Assembly (NCBI GenBank): GCA_964019055.1
Contig: OZ025208.1
Coordinates: 15,010,097 to 15,074,096, forward strand
Direction: 5' to 3'
DNA length: 64,000 bases
From: Anthopleura xanthogrammica
Taxonomy: Eukaryota > Cnidaria > Anthozoa > Actiniaria > Actiniidae
Shown here: in pieces, positions 33,201-44,155 of the stretch
Numbering within the stretch: the first letter of the stretch is position 1
How the letters are laid out: each line of letters begins with the position of its first letter
Made by a program: the position numbers and the translations under genes
Notes under the pieces: model-generated
Database searches by the model: none
Seen by the model: the letters and a program-made list of their open reading frames with translations, nothing else
Told to the model about the DNA's origin: nothing

Positions 33201-35834
33201 CATAATAATTTGGTAAATTTTTTGACATCTAAATTTAAGCATTTTTAACCAATGACTATTTTAACCAAATTTTACTTGAAATAAACTATGCATAAAATAC
33301 TGATTTAAAATCATTAAAGGCTGGCAGCCTGAGCTACTCTTCTAGTAATAACAGCAGCTGGTATTATGACCAATATGGACACCATGGATGTTTTAGCAGT
33401 ACTGCTAGCAGTCAGGTAGGGTATACTTAAAATAACTCACAGTGAATTATATTTTTTTTTAAATAGATAAAAAATAAAAACTTCAATAAAACCTATAAAT
33501 GACAAAATAAAAATTCAAAATATGGTTTTGTGTTGGTTTCATTTGGTTTGAATATGCTTCATTATTCTCGTCATTGTCAAAGATGTTTCCCTGACGATGG
33601 GTCACAGACCCAAAATCTTGGAAGTAAAATTATTTCTGAAGATACTGTGTTGGTGAAGCATTTTCAGACCAAAATAAAAATTGTTACCATGACAAAGTAT
33701 TTAAAAAATGAGACACAGAATTGTTCTTTTTTGTCTTAAACTTTAACATGGATTTTTACAGCGAAGCTTACAATTACATAATGTTTTAAAATTCTAAATC
33801 ATGAAATTGTACTCCTAAATTCTTGACAAGTGATATAACATACCGTATTAACTCGATAAACTGTGCAGTGCTCTTTAAATTTTTAGTGTTTTGTTGCAGT
33901 GCTTATTCGGGGGCAGCGCTTATTTGCGGGCGGTGCTCTCTGATATTTTTCTTACATGTGCGGCACTTAATCGAGGGCGGTGCTTAATTGGGGGCAGTGC
34001 TTAAACAAGTTAATATCTTTAGAGTAGAGTATAGTATACTAAAGCTGAATATAGACAGACCCCTTGCAGTACGTCGGAATGCAGCTCAATTTGGAGGGCA
34101 AACCAATAGGTTCCAATTCTCAGGAGGTTAAAATTCTTTTGTTTTGTCCTCCAAATTGAGCTGCTCTGATGTCACGTGAAAGGGGTCTATAGTAGACATG
34201 CATTGAAGTGTAGCTCATTCCTTACAGACACAATATGGACGTCCACCTGGCAATAAAGATGTAGTTTATGATGATAAAGGCAATGTTAAAGCAGTCATTA
34301 GGATCAACCCTGAAAAACTACCATCCCACAGGTAGGTCTTGGAATGCCTTTTCTAGGCTAAATGTAATTTCCTGTTTCTCTGTGCATAGGAAAGCAAAAG
34401 GTTTCTGCTGCTTTGAGGCCAGAGGTGGTTGTGAGCCTTGATGGACGATAGAAAAATGGACAAAAATTGTGCTGTGTCTGCACAATTAGAAGCATTAAAA
34501 AAAATCCTTGAGATTTAACTATAGATTGAGGTTCCTTTACTCATCTGTGTCGTATTTTTTTCAAATTTGCTGGCCCACTTGTCCAAAGTCTGAGTGGATT
34601 TTTTTACGATTCAATAAAAAACCCTTACGGCAGGTTACCATCATGGACAGAATTGACAACATCTTTTTAACCAATCATATCCCATGTGGCTACTGCTTAT
34701 CCAATCAGATTGCTCGGACACGACACTTTCACGGCACGGTATATTCGTACCATGAGTTTTTCACAGTCGTACAAAATCTGCTCTTTAAAGACCCTTGGTT
34801 ATCATGGTGATCAAACTGGTAGCAAGAAATTAAAATTATCTCTGTTTTTTTTAGGGTACGCACGAAATTCACAGTGGTCGACCAAGAGAGCGAAGCCCTA
34901 CAATTGCGCAGCAAGAAGAAGACAGTGAAATACACAACACCCAAGAAAGACATGACGAAGGGTACGAAGACTGGGAAAGGTACTGGAGGAGGTCTAGAGG
35001 CTGGGATCACTGTTGGTACTACTGAAGGGATCATATATACACAGAGTGCAGCAATAACACCACTTCCCCCACCCCTGGTAAGTACTATAGCCTTTTCTAA
35101 CGCGCAGCCATTTTGATTGGAACACTAGATCCCCCCCCCCCCCCCCCCGTATAACTTCGCATTTTAAATACCTTTGTTCAACTTTGATTGTGATTCAGGT
35201 TGATTCCATGGATGTGAATGCTGGTGTAATCGTGCGGGAAGGAGATGTCATAAGGAGAGGTCCGGTTCAGGTATGAATCACTACTGATGCAAACACTAAC
35301 TATGATTGGATGCACGCGCATTTAACTTACACGCTGTGGTTAGTTGAATTCCATACCCTGACTGTACCCAAATCACTCTGCCATAACAATGAGAGTTGAG
35401 TGGTGGATGTATGGTTGTCTCAGTATCAACACTAGCAGCCCACAGTATCAGTGGCATAACAAGGGTGGGCAAGGGGGGGGGGGGGCACCTGCCCTTTGCG
35501 TTCAAATACCTCCAGTCTTTTGTTCCTACTCGCCATCGCCACAGGGATCCCGCAACCCAAAAAACCCTATGACCTCACAAATTATTGTGTTCATACTAAA
35601 AGTGTCTGTCTGTCCGTTCCATTTATCTAACTCTAATATGTATTGTTGTGTCTGCAGGCACCACGAAAGATCGACAGACGCACTTCACCTGTCCAACTGA
35701 AACCCCTCGATACTACGTCATCAGCACGTGGTCTATCCGAACCGATCACTAGGTCCTCTCCTATAGTAAAACCGCTCTACCTGTCAGACCCAATACCACC
35801 GATATTACCTCAGCCACATAGTCAATCCGCCTAG
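30220..35834 (+). CDS. C2orf81 homologue, uncharacterised, 11 exons
   Basis: Exons: 30220-30323, 30650-30812, 31395-31464, 31724-31871, 32094-32223, 32309-32500, 33320-33415, 34228-34331, 34855-35077, 35199-35270 and 35658-35834 (stop included). All junctions are GT/AG with matching phases, giving 492 aa. The identification rests on collinear motifs shared with vertebrate C2orf81: DIVPGRFTDSDW (residues 24-35), EDGEDF...DIVQEV, then DPTWLEEE followed closely by TDSWAQGSVPV. The N-terminal half looks helical and globular; the rest is Ser/Pro/Thr-rich and probably disordered, with a basic stretch (IRKQKKRTGPFK) and a short conserved NAGVIVREGD near the end. No catalytic motif or membrane segment. 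The family has no established molecular function. AATAAA signals follow, for example near 36240. Confidence 0.9.
31058..31333. mobile_element. MITE in C2orf81 intron 2
   Basis: ATACACCGATTCCAAACATG on the left pairs with CATGTTTGGAATCGGTGTAT on the right. The interior is non-coding. Confidence 0.7.
32697..32900. repeat. (CCTT)n-rich pyrimidine tract
   Basis: CCTT repeats and related pyrimidine-rich sequence in a C2orf81 intron. The 105-codon frame across it is low complexity. Confidence 0.9.
33024..33150. repeat. Interspersed repeat, ATGGCGGCTATGACGTCA-type, copy 2
   Basis: CATTCCCAAGAGAATAAAA and ATCATCCAACATGGTGGCTA match 60740-60860 and 9280-9370. Confidence 0.5.
33843..34015. repeat. 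Interspersed repeat with TACCGTATTAACTCG end, copy 3
   Basis: TACCGTATTAACTCGATAAA, GGCGGTGCTCTCTGATATTT and ATCGAGGGCGGTGCTTAATT match the family at 14.5 and 18.2 kb. In a C2orf81 intron. Confidence 0.55.
34051..34191. mobile_element. MITE in a C2orf81 intron
   Basis: ATAGACAGACCCCTT with GCAGCTCAATTTGGAGG on the left pairs with CCTCCAAATTGAGCTGC and AAGGGGTCTATAG on the right. Confidence 0.7.
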
Positions 35835-35879
35835 TCTAGTCTAATCCCACATGCATTAATAAAATATACTAAGTTATAA

Positions 35880-36900
35880 GGAACTGTTTGAAATATCAAA
35901 TATTGTAAGGGAAAGAAGAAGAGGAGTACTGAAAAAAATAATGAAAAAATGAAAAACTTTTTTATTTACTCTGGAATAATTTTCCATTTTTTATTTCCAT
36001 TTTTTCGTTGTTATTGCTGTACATCTTTGAATTTCCCAGATTTGTTTCTATGGACAGCCATTCAGAATATCTGTGTTTGATATATCGTGGTGTTTCTTGC
36101 TTCATTTGTTGAAAATATTGATAGGAGCAGACTTTAATTGATACGTACTCACCAGAAGTTTGAAAATTTCCATTTAGAAAAGAAAGGTGTACTTGTTAAT
36201 GAGTACGAAGCGAAAAGATTGTAAATATGATTCAGGCTGTAAATAAATGTATTTTCTGTGTACTTTATTTTATTTCTCTCTTTTTTTATCCGTTTGATTG
36301 TTTTCCTCTATCATCATTTTTTAAAGTGCATATGAGGGTTCGCCAGTTTGTGTTTAATATGAAAGTTCTGACCCTAAAAATCACATAATCAATAATTTTT
36401 TTTGATTCTGTTGCGATTTCATTACTTTTTTAACGGTCAAAGTCATTAGTCATTTTAAAAAACTTGTGGAAAGAAGTTTTTGATCAGCTGACCTTCCTAT
36501 TCCCCCCCCCCCCCCCCCGAGTTGTTAAAATAGGGAATTTAAAATAGGGAACTAAAGCCGAGCATGAAGACGTCCAAATTGAAAAGGAACTAGAAATATC
36601 AAAAACTTTAGTAAATGTATCCAGCAGAATTATCAGCATATACTGAGATAAGCAACATATATAAATCTGAGATATTAGAAGAAGCTGTAACCGTTAAATA
36701 ACTTGCAAGATTATAAGAAGTTGTTATGTTTCTTGAAGCAAATTTTTCTCGGAAAAAAATTCCGAGCTCCTGACGGGAGCAAGATTTTACGCATATTGCT
36801 CGAAGTTGCCGTCGTTGATGTCGATTGACTTACCGTCATGCCACCCGCGGCCCCTGATCGGGAATAGTGCATTTATATAACAATTTAACTTAGTGCGGCA
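35880..36900. other. C2orf81 3' region and intergenic sequence
   Basis: AT-rich non-coding sequence with polyadenylation-like AATAAA near 36240 and a poly-C run at about 36504. No gene or repeat family was recognised beyond these. Confidence 0.5.
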
Positions 36901-36927
36901 ATATGGCAATATTTAGTACAATATTTA

Positions 36928-37037
36928 GTTTTCAAAACCGGCGCTTTTCGCTACTAGAGGTCTATCACTAATAGACCCCTAGTAGCTCAGCCAATCACAG
37001 GGCTCGATTGGTGATAGACCATTAGTAGGTTTTTTCT
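36928..37037. mobile_element. MITE copy 2 of the 5878-6060 family
   Basis: Nearly identical over 110 bp to 5950-6060, including GGTCTATCACTAATAGACCC and GACCATTAGTAGGTTTT. The left terminal arm seen in copy 1 is missing. Confidence 0.8.
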
Positions 37038-37051
37038 AAAAAGAATTAGCC

Positions 37052-37124
37052 AATCTCGTTCCCAGAGCCCTTATTTCTCGACGATTATGCGCAGTAAGAA
37101 ATAAGGGCTCTGGGAACGAGATTG
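37052..37124. mobile_element. Short hairpin element
   Basis: AATCTCGTTCCCAGAGCCCT pairs with AGGGCTCTGGGAACGAGATT around an 18-bp loop. Directly adjacent to the preceding MITE. Confidence 0.75.
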
Positions 37125-37139
37125 AGAATTAGCTGGAGC

Positions 37140-38310
37140 TGTCGCTGGAGCTAGAGAACGGAAGTTTTGAGCATGCGGATTTTGACCGAAAGTGCCGTTT
37201 GTGGACCACAGGGGAAAAAAACAGGAACCCCGGCGAGTAAAAAGCGACGAAAAAGTTTGACACGAAGCAACGAAAAAAGCAGTTGATTTATTCGTTTTTC
37301 ATAAAGTATAACCGCTAACAAGAACAAAACAATCAATCAGCAATGTATTTATGAACTAGGTAGATGGTGCAGGAAATCGTTTAGAAAAAGGCATTTCGAT
37401 GAGAAAGACTCAAAATTTGGAAAACGAAAAAGGAGGCGATGATTTTTAGATCTTTGCTTTTTTTACGGACACACTGAGGACACTAAGGACACTAAGAAGT
37501 GATATGAAGACACAGATTTAATAAATATTGAACAGAAGAAATCCTGCAACCAAGAATTTACTGGAAATTCTCCTTAACTTTATCCAAGTAAGGAGAGCAT
37601 TTCTCTATCTGTGCTTGTGCTGTTTTTTGACTCTGAAAGATTGTTGATAAGTTTTTGATATTTACTGTATATTTTGTGCCACTTTTAAGACTTCAATTTT
37701 TGTAATTTAATATTAGTTATGTGTTAAGTAAAGTAAAAAGTCATAACTTAAGTCCTATTTTTATTTGCATTCCTGTCTGTAATCCACACGGATGAAGCAC
37801 AAACTGCAGTCTGAATTATTTTAATAGTACTTGCAAGGATTTTTCTCCGTTTTTCATCAATGCTTCAGAGATTTATAACTTTTAATGCATTATTTCATAT
37901 ATTACTAAGGTTTTTGCATTTCAAAAATAAAATAAAATAAAGTATACAAGAAAATTAGTAAAAAAAAAACAAACATTTTGACAAATTTCCAAACTCATCC
38001 AAACCTCTGACGTCACAACTGTGTTTACATAGCCTCATGCAAACATGGCTACCAGCCAATGAGAGCGTGCGTACTATCCAATTTATTTTATAATCGTCAA
38101 TATAACATATTTGAATGAAACTTTCTCTATATTTAACCCCACCACTTTTTAGGGTGCTCCGCCGTCCATGTTTAGAGCTTGCGAACTACTTCGAAGGTAA
38201 ATATTCCGTCCTGTCAACAAGCATAGGAAAGGCACAGGGAACCCAATCTCGTTCGGCGTGAAAGTGGTTCCACGAACTCGCCATACGGCGCATTTCCCGG
38301 ATTATTCTTA
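37140..38310. other. Intergenic, no gene recognised
   Basis: AT-rich sequence without a credible open frame or splice structure. I see no named repeat in it. Confidence 0.4.
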
Positions 38311-38369
38311 GCTATTGAGCTTTTGAAAACAAATCAGTGTTTGGCAATTACACGTTTGCAGGTGTAAAC

Positions 38370-38595
38370 TGAAATCAAGGAGCAGTATTGCACTTGCCTC
38401 TCACCTCTGGGGTCTCGGGTTTGATTCCCCGACTCGGCATCACATGTGAGTAGAGTTTGTTAGGTCTCTCCCTTCTACCAGGTCTCCGCGATTTCCTCCC
38501 TCCACAAAACCAAACACTTTTAATTCCAATTAGATCTGTGAGTTAGCCATGCCCTGAATTTAATCACCACAGAGGCTGCTTCAGGTCGTGTTTCC
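38370..38595 (+). repeat. tRNA-derived SINE
   Basis: GCACTTGCCTCTCACCTCTG, then GGGTTTGATTCCCCGACTCG (B-box-like), then GTTAGGTCTCTCCC, TTTCCTCCCTCCAC and GAGTTAGCCATGCCCTG. This and the 47.5 kb copy are the best-preserved heads. Confidence 0.7.
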
Positions 38596-38880
38596 CGGGG
38601 GAGGGGGGGACTCCGGGGGTAAAGTATCGGGTATGCTCGTCGTATCTCTTAGGGAAAAAAATCAGCGATGTGGTATCTTTTACGGTCTTAAATTTGAGAT
38701 TTAGCAAATCAGCACTTTCTGGTATCTTTTAGGGTGTTGAAAAAGGAACTAGCCCTAGGTATCTCTTAGGGGTTACAATTTACCCAGCCACGCCCTTTTG
38801 AAAAAACTTCTGGTATCTTTTAGGGGCATTTTTGGAAACTTCCGACGAGCATACCCGATACTTTACCCCCGGAGTCCCAC
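38593..38880. mobile_element. MITE with ~45-bp terminal inverted repeats
   Basis: ACTCCGGGGGTAAAGTATCG on the left pairs with CGATACTTTACCCCCGGAGT on the right, continuing through GGTATGCTCGTCG. Internal GGTATCTTTTAGGG motifs repeat. Inserted into the SINE tail of the left block. Confidence 0.8.
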
Positions 38881-40270
38881 GATTTACTTTTCTTCAATCA
38901 GGCATGGTTAAGAAGAGTAACCGATGATGCGATGATAGTTTATGCGTGTCTTGCACTTCTTCTTACAATGATGCATGGTATAGCGCTCTCTGAACATCAA
39001 AATTAAATTCAGCGCCGTCTCTACTTCATGCCGGTATTTTTGAATTGCCCAATTTTTTTTCTGATTAGACAGCTACGGTCATTTTAGCACGTGTAAACAA
39101 TTATTCTTAGAACTATGGTTATGAAAATTAACCTCGACTTTTTAAAACCGTAGTAAACGTCCAGGTGTAAACACGGCGTCAGGGTATCGATAAAATTCGA
39201 AGGTTTTTCTTATTTGAAGAGTGTTTGTATTGTCTACGTTGGAAGTCTTTAGACCGGAAACACCCATAAACATAAAGTGTAGGAAATGTTGAAGCCTCCA
39301 CGACGTTCAGAAAGATTGAGAGCTTTATGGCGAAATCCCCCCGAGTCGGAAAATACTAAGCTGTTTTTTTTTTCGAGAACAAAATTAACTGCAAAAATTT
39401 AATATGCAAATAAAGAAACTTGAATGAAAAACACTTGGGGTCAATATCAAAGGTATTATTTGACCAAGTTAAAATGTTTCAATCCAGATGAAACTTTGAG
39501 ACACTTTTGTTTATATCATTAAAAAACGATCATGAAAGTTCTATCTCGTGGTTTTTAAAATATCAAGGAAAAGCGCTAAAACTACGATATTAGGCACTCA
39601 GTCAAAAAACTGTGGTTTCCTATAAAATATTCAATCTCAAAAACGCAAACAAGAAACTCCTTAGAACTTCCAAGGTTTCATACCATGAGTTAAAGGAACA
39701 TTTTATCATGACTTACACGTAAGTTTCTTAAAAATTCCTAAACCAAACCAAGCAACTTATGGATACACCGTATACGCACGCAAAATCTCGGATTCAAAAT
39801 TGTACGATTTACTCAAAATCGGTCAAATAAATTTTCTAGTTTTTAGATATTTTGTTTGCCATACACCATAGTTTAACAGAATAGGCTTAGTTTTTTAGAT
39901 ACCGTCGTAATCGCTCAGAATTTAGGCTTATAGCTGAATTCAAATATTCTTGTTTATCGCCGCCACTATCTTAACGTTTTTATAAACTTAAATCTAAGCA
40001 GAATATCTTGTATGAATTTCATAATAATCGAACTACGGTAAGTTAGTTTAATGGGCGCTCAAAAATGTTCTTTGCAGTTGTTTGAAAACAGGAGGGAAAC
40101 ACCTTAACGAACCTTGTCAAAAGCTATGATCACAGGATTCGCGCTAAGAATTAAATCTAAAATTCCTGAAGTAATCAAGGAGTATTCAAGGCCTCAAAAA
40201 CAATTTTTCAAGGAATATTGTTCGCTAACTCACCTGAATTTTGTTGGAAAAAGTGAACATACTTTGAAAG

Positions 40271-40273
<3 letters not shown>

Positions 40274-40318
<45 letters not shown>
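40274..40318. repeat. (TA)n microsatellite
   Basis: About 40 bp of alternating TA. Confidence 0.95.
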
Positions 40319-40320
<2 letters not shown>

Positions 40321-40330
40321 TATATGAAAT

Positions 40331-40895
40331 AGATAATGGTAATTGAACTAAGTGGAGTGCAATTTGGTCTGATATCAAACGCGCGATAACAAAATCACAC
40401 GACCGCGTAGCGGGAGTGTGATTTGTAATCGCAAGTTTGATATCAGACCAAAATTGCACGACACAAAGTTCAATTATCACTTTATTATATCCATTTTGAA
40501 ATCATACTAGATAGACACTAAATTTGTGATAAATACAAAAGTATTTATTCACAAATAGCCAGTATTTTGTTTCTTTTTGTAACAAAAAATTCCAGTCAAA
40601 CTTGAGAAAAGCTACATTTTATGTTCCTTATTTGCTGTAATCTGATTGGCTGATTACATACAATCCTGTAATCTGATTGGTTACCTTTTCTAGTGTTGGA
40701 TTGTGATTGGCTGACAAAAAGATGCGATTCGGACTCAAAATAGTGCGATTCGGACTCAAAATAGTGCGATTCGGACTCAAAATAGTGCGATTCGGACTCA
40801 AAATAGTGCGATTCGTGCTTGAATCAATCTACTGAGAGCCAATCAGATTACAGGATTTGCTAGTGATTCCAAAGTGGATATAATAAAGTGTGATA
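40331..40895. mobile_element. Two overlapping or adjacent inverted-repeat elements with a 22-bp tandem repeat
   Basis: At 40331-40488, GGTAATTGAACTAAGTGG and GGTCTGATATCAAAC pair with GTTTGATATCAGACC and GTTCAATTATCAC. At 40475-40895, ATCACTTTATTATATCCA pairs with TGGATATAATAAAGTGTGAT. Inside the latter, GTGCGATTCGGACTCAAAAT repeats about four times at 40725-40815. Confidence 0.7.
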
Positions 40896-41059
40896 TTGAG
40901 TGACATCAAAATGATAAAATTGATATCCCCACTCCCACCAGTGGCCAGTGGGGATACGATTTATATCAACACTGGTGGTGTCAAATTTCGACTTTTTGCT
41001 CAGCAAGTCTCAAATTCTCCATTATTTTTCATTGAAGATTTCACATAATAAACAGAACA

Positions 41060-41205
41060 TTACATGGCCGCTTGGAGATACGAATTTTATCTTCTCGTGC
41101 TGATATTATCTTTCACTCGTTCGCTGCGCTCACTCGTGAGAGATAATATCAACACTCGAAGATAAAATTCGTATCTCCGAGCGACCATGTAATATCCTCT
41201 ATATA
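41060..41205. mobile_element. Foldback element with ATTACATGG ends
   Basis: ATTACATGGCCGCTTGGAGA and ACGAATTTTATCTTC pair with GAAGATAAAATTCGT and the complementary end near 41200. A related half-copy is at 28390-28465. Confidence 0.75.
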
Positions 41206-41260
41206 TCTGGATGTGTCTATTTTGACGGTAAAGTGCTCAATACATTGACATGTAGAGCGT

Positions 41261-41438
41261 TATAGATTATGGATTGTAGATAGATCAAAGACAAGACATA
41301 ACTTTTGCTGTTACTCGGAGTTTCACGCTTACGCGATCTTCAGACAGTCTTTAAAGACTGTCTGAAGATCGCGTAAGCGTGAAACTCCGAGTAACAGCAA
41401 AAGTTATGTCTTGTCTTTGATCTATCTACAATCCATAA

Positions 41439-41444
<6 letters not shown>
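41261..41444. repeat. 184-bp spacer-less palindrome
   Basis: Two 92-bp arms are perfect or near-perfect inverted repeats with no spacer, centred between 41352 and 41353 (CAGTCTTTAAAGACTG). The right arm runs straight into a (TA)n tract at 41441-41480. No open frame. Confidence 0.9.
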
Positions 41445-41481
<37 letters not shown>

Positions 41482-41809
41482 CAGGTGGAATAGCTAAGTC
41501 GTGCTCAATTACAGTATAAACTCAAGGAGTTTCCAAGCAGTTTGAGAAGAAATTTTAAAATTCAAGAGCTTTTGAAAACTAAAATTAAATTCAAGGAGCT
41601 TTCAAAGAGTAGCTCGAACAGCCTGTGATCAACGGACTTAATCTAGAACTAGTCGTTGTATATTGGAAGTAAAATGCTGCAAATATTGCTTAGTATGGCA
41701 TCCGAGTAGTAGTCGTATTATCAAAGACTTATTATGGCTTGTGACATGATTATATCCATATATATTATCCATATCGGTGTCTGTCATTATTTAACGGGGA
41801 TGACGGCTC

Positions 41810-42326
41810 AAAACTTAACATTGTGTCCCTTTCTGTAGGGACTGTCAAACAAATTGAAGCCCGGCCCTAAAAAAGTCTCACTAAAAATAACTACTTCAAT
41901 ATAAAGACTCAGAGTTCATTCAAAATCTCTCAAACAGTGCAGGTGCTTTTGGAAAGCATGCTTGGTAAGGACCTAACCCTAAAGGAGGTGCTGCGAGATG
42001 CCATCAAAAGTCTGGAAAAATCACCAGAGGGCCTCGAATTGTTTGGGAAGAAAAGCTCCTCGTCGAATGCTGGTAACTTTCAAGTCTTGCAGTGCTCAGC
42101 TGACAAGAGTGGCCAAGTGACCGTTGTCTTACTTGGTTCCTATTTCAAAGCCAAAGCATATTTCAGCAAATATTTTTTCTCTACTTGGAGTGACCAAACC
42201 ATAGACCTGTTCTACTCTGCTGAAACGATCACCTTGAATGAAGTCATCTATTCTCAAGTGCGTCAAGAAATTATAAAGAAGTTGGGGATACATACCGAAA
42301 ATTTCGTACACAATTTGCCAATATAA
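41810..42326 (+). pseudogene. 5'-truncated copy (G1) of the 251-aa tandem family
   Basis: From about 41905 to the stop at 42324-42326 the frame matches the C-terminal ~137 residues of the intact gene at 45559-46314, with about 5 differences in the last 128. The first ~114 codons are missing. Where they should begin, the sequence switches abruptly into the promoter-side flank that otherwise precedes the other units (GCCCGGCCCTAAAAA, then AGTCTCACTAAAAATAAC), so an internal deletion fused flank to coding sequence. No in-frame ATG exists upstream before a stop, so it is almost certainly not expressed as the full protein. Differences from the intact copy are single residue changes such as E/K, H/Y and G/E. 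Confidence 0.85.
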
Positions 42327-42851
42327 AATGGATTTCATTAAAAACTGAACCACAACAAAAACAATTGTAATAATAATTTTAATGACAATTATAATCATAA
42401 TGCTGATGCAGTAGTGGGTGTTATGGTATGCAACTCGGTAACAGTAATTATTTACAATGGTAAATTATACTGCGTATAAAGAAGAAGTAGTTATCAGCGT
42501 AACGCTGAAGATATCGCGTAACAGATAATCATAATGATAACTGTAATAGTTATACTGCAATGTTTTTAATAAAGTTCTTTAATGATACTACATTCTAGTG
42601 TTCATGGTTTCATGTTATTTGTCTTAATTAGGTTGATGAGTTATCTCATTCAACTGAAACAACACCTTTTATCATATGCTAAACTGATATTGGGAACCAG
42701 GATCCAAAGTATATAAAGGCAAAAAATTAAAATCATTGAAAACTGCTGTTAAATATGTTCAAGAGGTATACATCTCTATAAAGAGTTATTGTCATTTTTT
42801 ATTGTCATATTCGGGCTAAGTACGAGAAAGAGTTTTGCGACTGATTCTCGA

Positions 42852-42972
<121 letters not shown>

Positions 42973-43004
42973 AGTAGGTTTAGGGCCCTATCATTATTTA
43001 ACGG

Positions 43005-43225
43005 GGAAGGAAGGCTCCTATTTTTTCGCAAAACCATTGTAATAGTGGCGAAAACTTAAAATTGCGTCCCTCCTGTAGGGACTGTCAAGCAAATTGAAGC
43101 CCGGCCCTAAAAATAGTCTCACTAAAAATAACTATTTCAATATAAAGTCTCCGCCTAATTTTGCAACCTGACCAATGGAATCATTTCAATACCATACAAG
43201 GTAAAGAAAACAACGTAAGGGAAAA
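43005..43225. repeat. Shared upstream flank of tandem family unit 2
   Basis: GGGACTGTCAAGCAAATTGA and GACCAATGGAATCATTTCAA recur at 41850, 45370-45440 and 47020-47170. It marks the duplication unit and probably contains the promoter region of each copy. Confidence 0.8.
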
Positions 43226-43399
43226 TATGCCTCTTTCATCTTAGCCCTCCAACTAATGTCTTGATTTTCCTGTTTGATATTTGCACCGCCTGAACTTCAA
43301 GTAGTTGGATAAGTGTTTAAAAATATCGCTTCTCGTCTCACTAATCAACCATTTAATAGCACTTTTATTTACATCTGTTAGTTCGTGACGTGCATGACG

Positions 43400-44155
43400 A
43401 TGGCCGAACTCAGTCCTGTTAGCTTTGTTAATTTGTTGGAACTTGAAGAACCTTCTGCCAATCCATCAACTGGTGGCAAAAATTTTAATTTTCCATCCGA
43501 AGCGAAAGCAGAAGGCTTTGTGGTTGCAAGCAGTCTGGTATCCTTCTCTTCTAAAGTGACAAATCAACAAAAAGAAGATGTTATAGATTCAATTCTATTA
43601 GCAAAGCTTGCATCAGACAAAACGTTCGTTTTTGCTGACGTTATTCCCACAGATTGGTACAACTTTTACGCCAAAGTTTTGGACAACATTGGGTGGGACG
43701 TTACAACGTTTACATTCCACGAACACCCAGAACCTCATAAGTCATTCAAGATCTCAGATAGTGTGCTGGAGATGATTGGCCAGTTGACTCGAGAAGACAA
43801 AGAGCTGATGAAAATATTAGAGGATACAATCGAGCATCTGAAAGGATCAGACGATGGCCTGAATTTGTTCGATTCCAACAGCACTTACCTTACGAAAAGT
43901 AGCTTCCAAATTGTGGTGTGTACTGTTGACAAGGGTGGCCAGCTCGTGGTCTTCTTTCTTGGTTCCTTTTTGGTAGAGAGTGAAGCGTTTGGGAGAAGTT
44001 ATTTTTTCGCAACTATGAAGACTAAAGAATTACAGTGGCAGAGTACCAATGCAATCGCGCACTTGGACCAAGATATTTATGGCAAGGTCCGCGCCGAAAT
44101 CAAAAAGAAGCTGGGAAACAGAGTCGATAAGTTGACTGTCAACCTCAAAATATAA
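43400..44155 (+). CDS. Unrecognised intronless 251-aa protein (G2), divergent tandem paralogue
   Basis: Single uninterrupted frame. I chose the ATG at 43400 because it gives MAELSPVSFVNLLELEEP, aligned with the start of G3 and exactly the same length (251 aa); an ATG six bases earlier is possible. It is clearly paralogous to G3: SLVSF...N, QKEDV, LLAKLASDK, W..FY.KVLDNIGWDV, the Ser-Phe-Lys-Ile-Ser block, NFQ-like SSFQIVVC, and C-terminal YGKVRAEIKKKLG. No signal peptide or membrane segment. The N-terminal half looks helical, the C-terminal half alternates short strands ending in a helix. Function is unknown to me. I have a general impression of similar hypothetical proteins in bacteria and fungi, but cannot confirm this here. 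Confidence 0.8.
   Translation: MAELSPVSFVNLLELEEPSANPSTGGKNFNFPSEAKAEGFVVASSLVSFSSKVTNQQKEDVIDSILLAKLASDKTFVFADVIPTDWYNFYAKVLDNIGWDVTTFTFHEHPEPHKSFKISDSVLEMIGQLTREDKELMKILEDTIEHLKGSDDGLNLFDSNSTYLTKSSFQIVVCTVDKGGQLVVFFLGSFLVESEAFGRSYFFATMKTKELQWQSTNAIAHLDQDIYGKVRAEIKKKLGNRVDKLTVNLKI

Larger units (their letters stand above)
38313..40275. repeat. Left segmental repeat block flanking the 42-47 kb cluster
   Basis: Direct-repeat partner of 47435-48870. Shared landmarks in the same order: TTGGCAATTACACGTTTGCA plus a SINE (38370-38595), ATCGATAAAATTCGAAGG (39187), LINE-derived GACCGGAAACACCC (39252), GAAACTTGAATGAAAAACAC, and ACTCACCTGAATTTT near 40232. The two copies differ by insertions and deletions. 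Confidence 0.75.
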
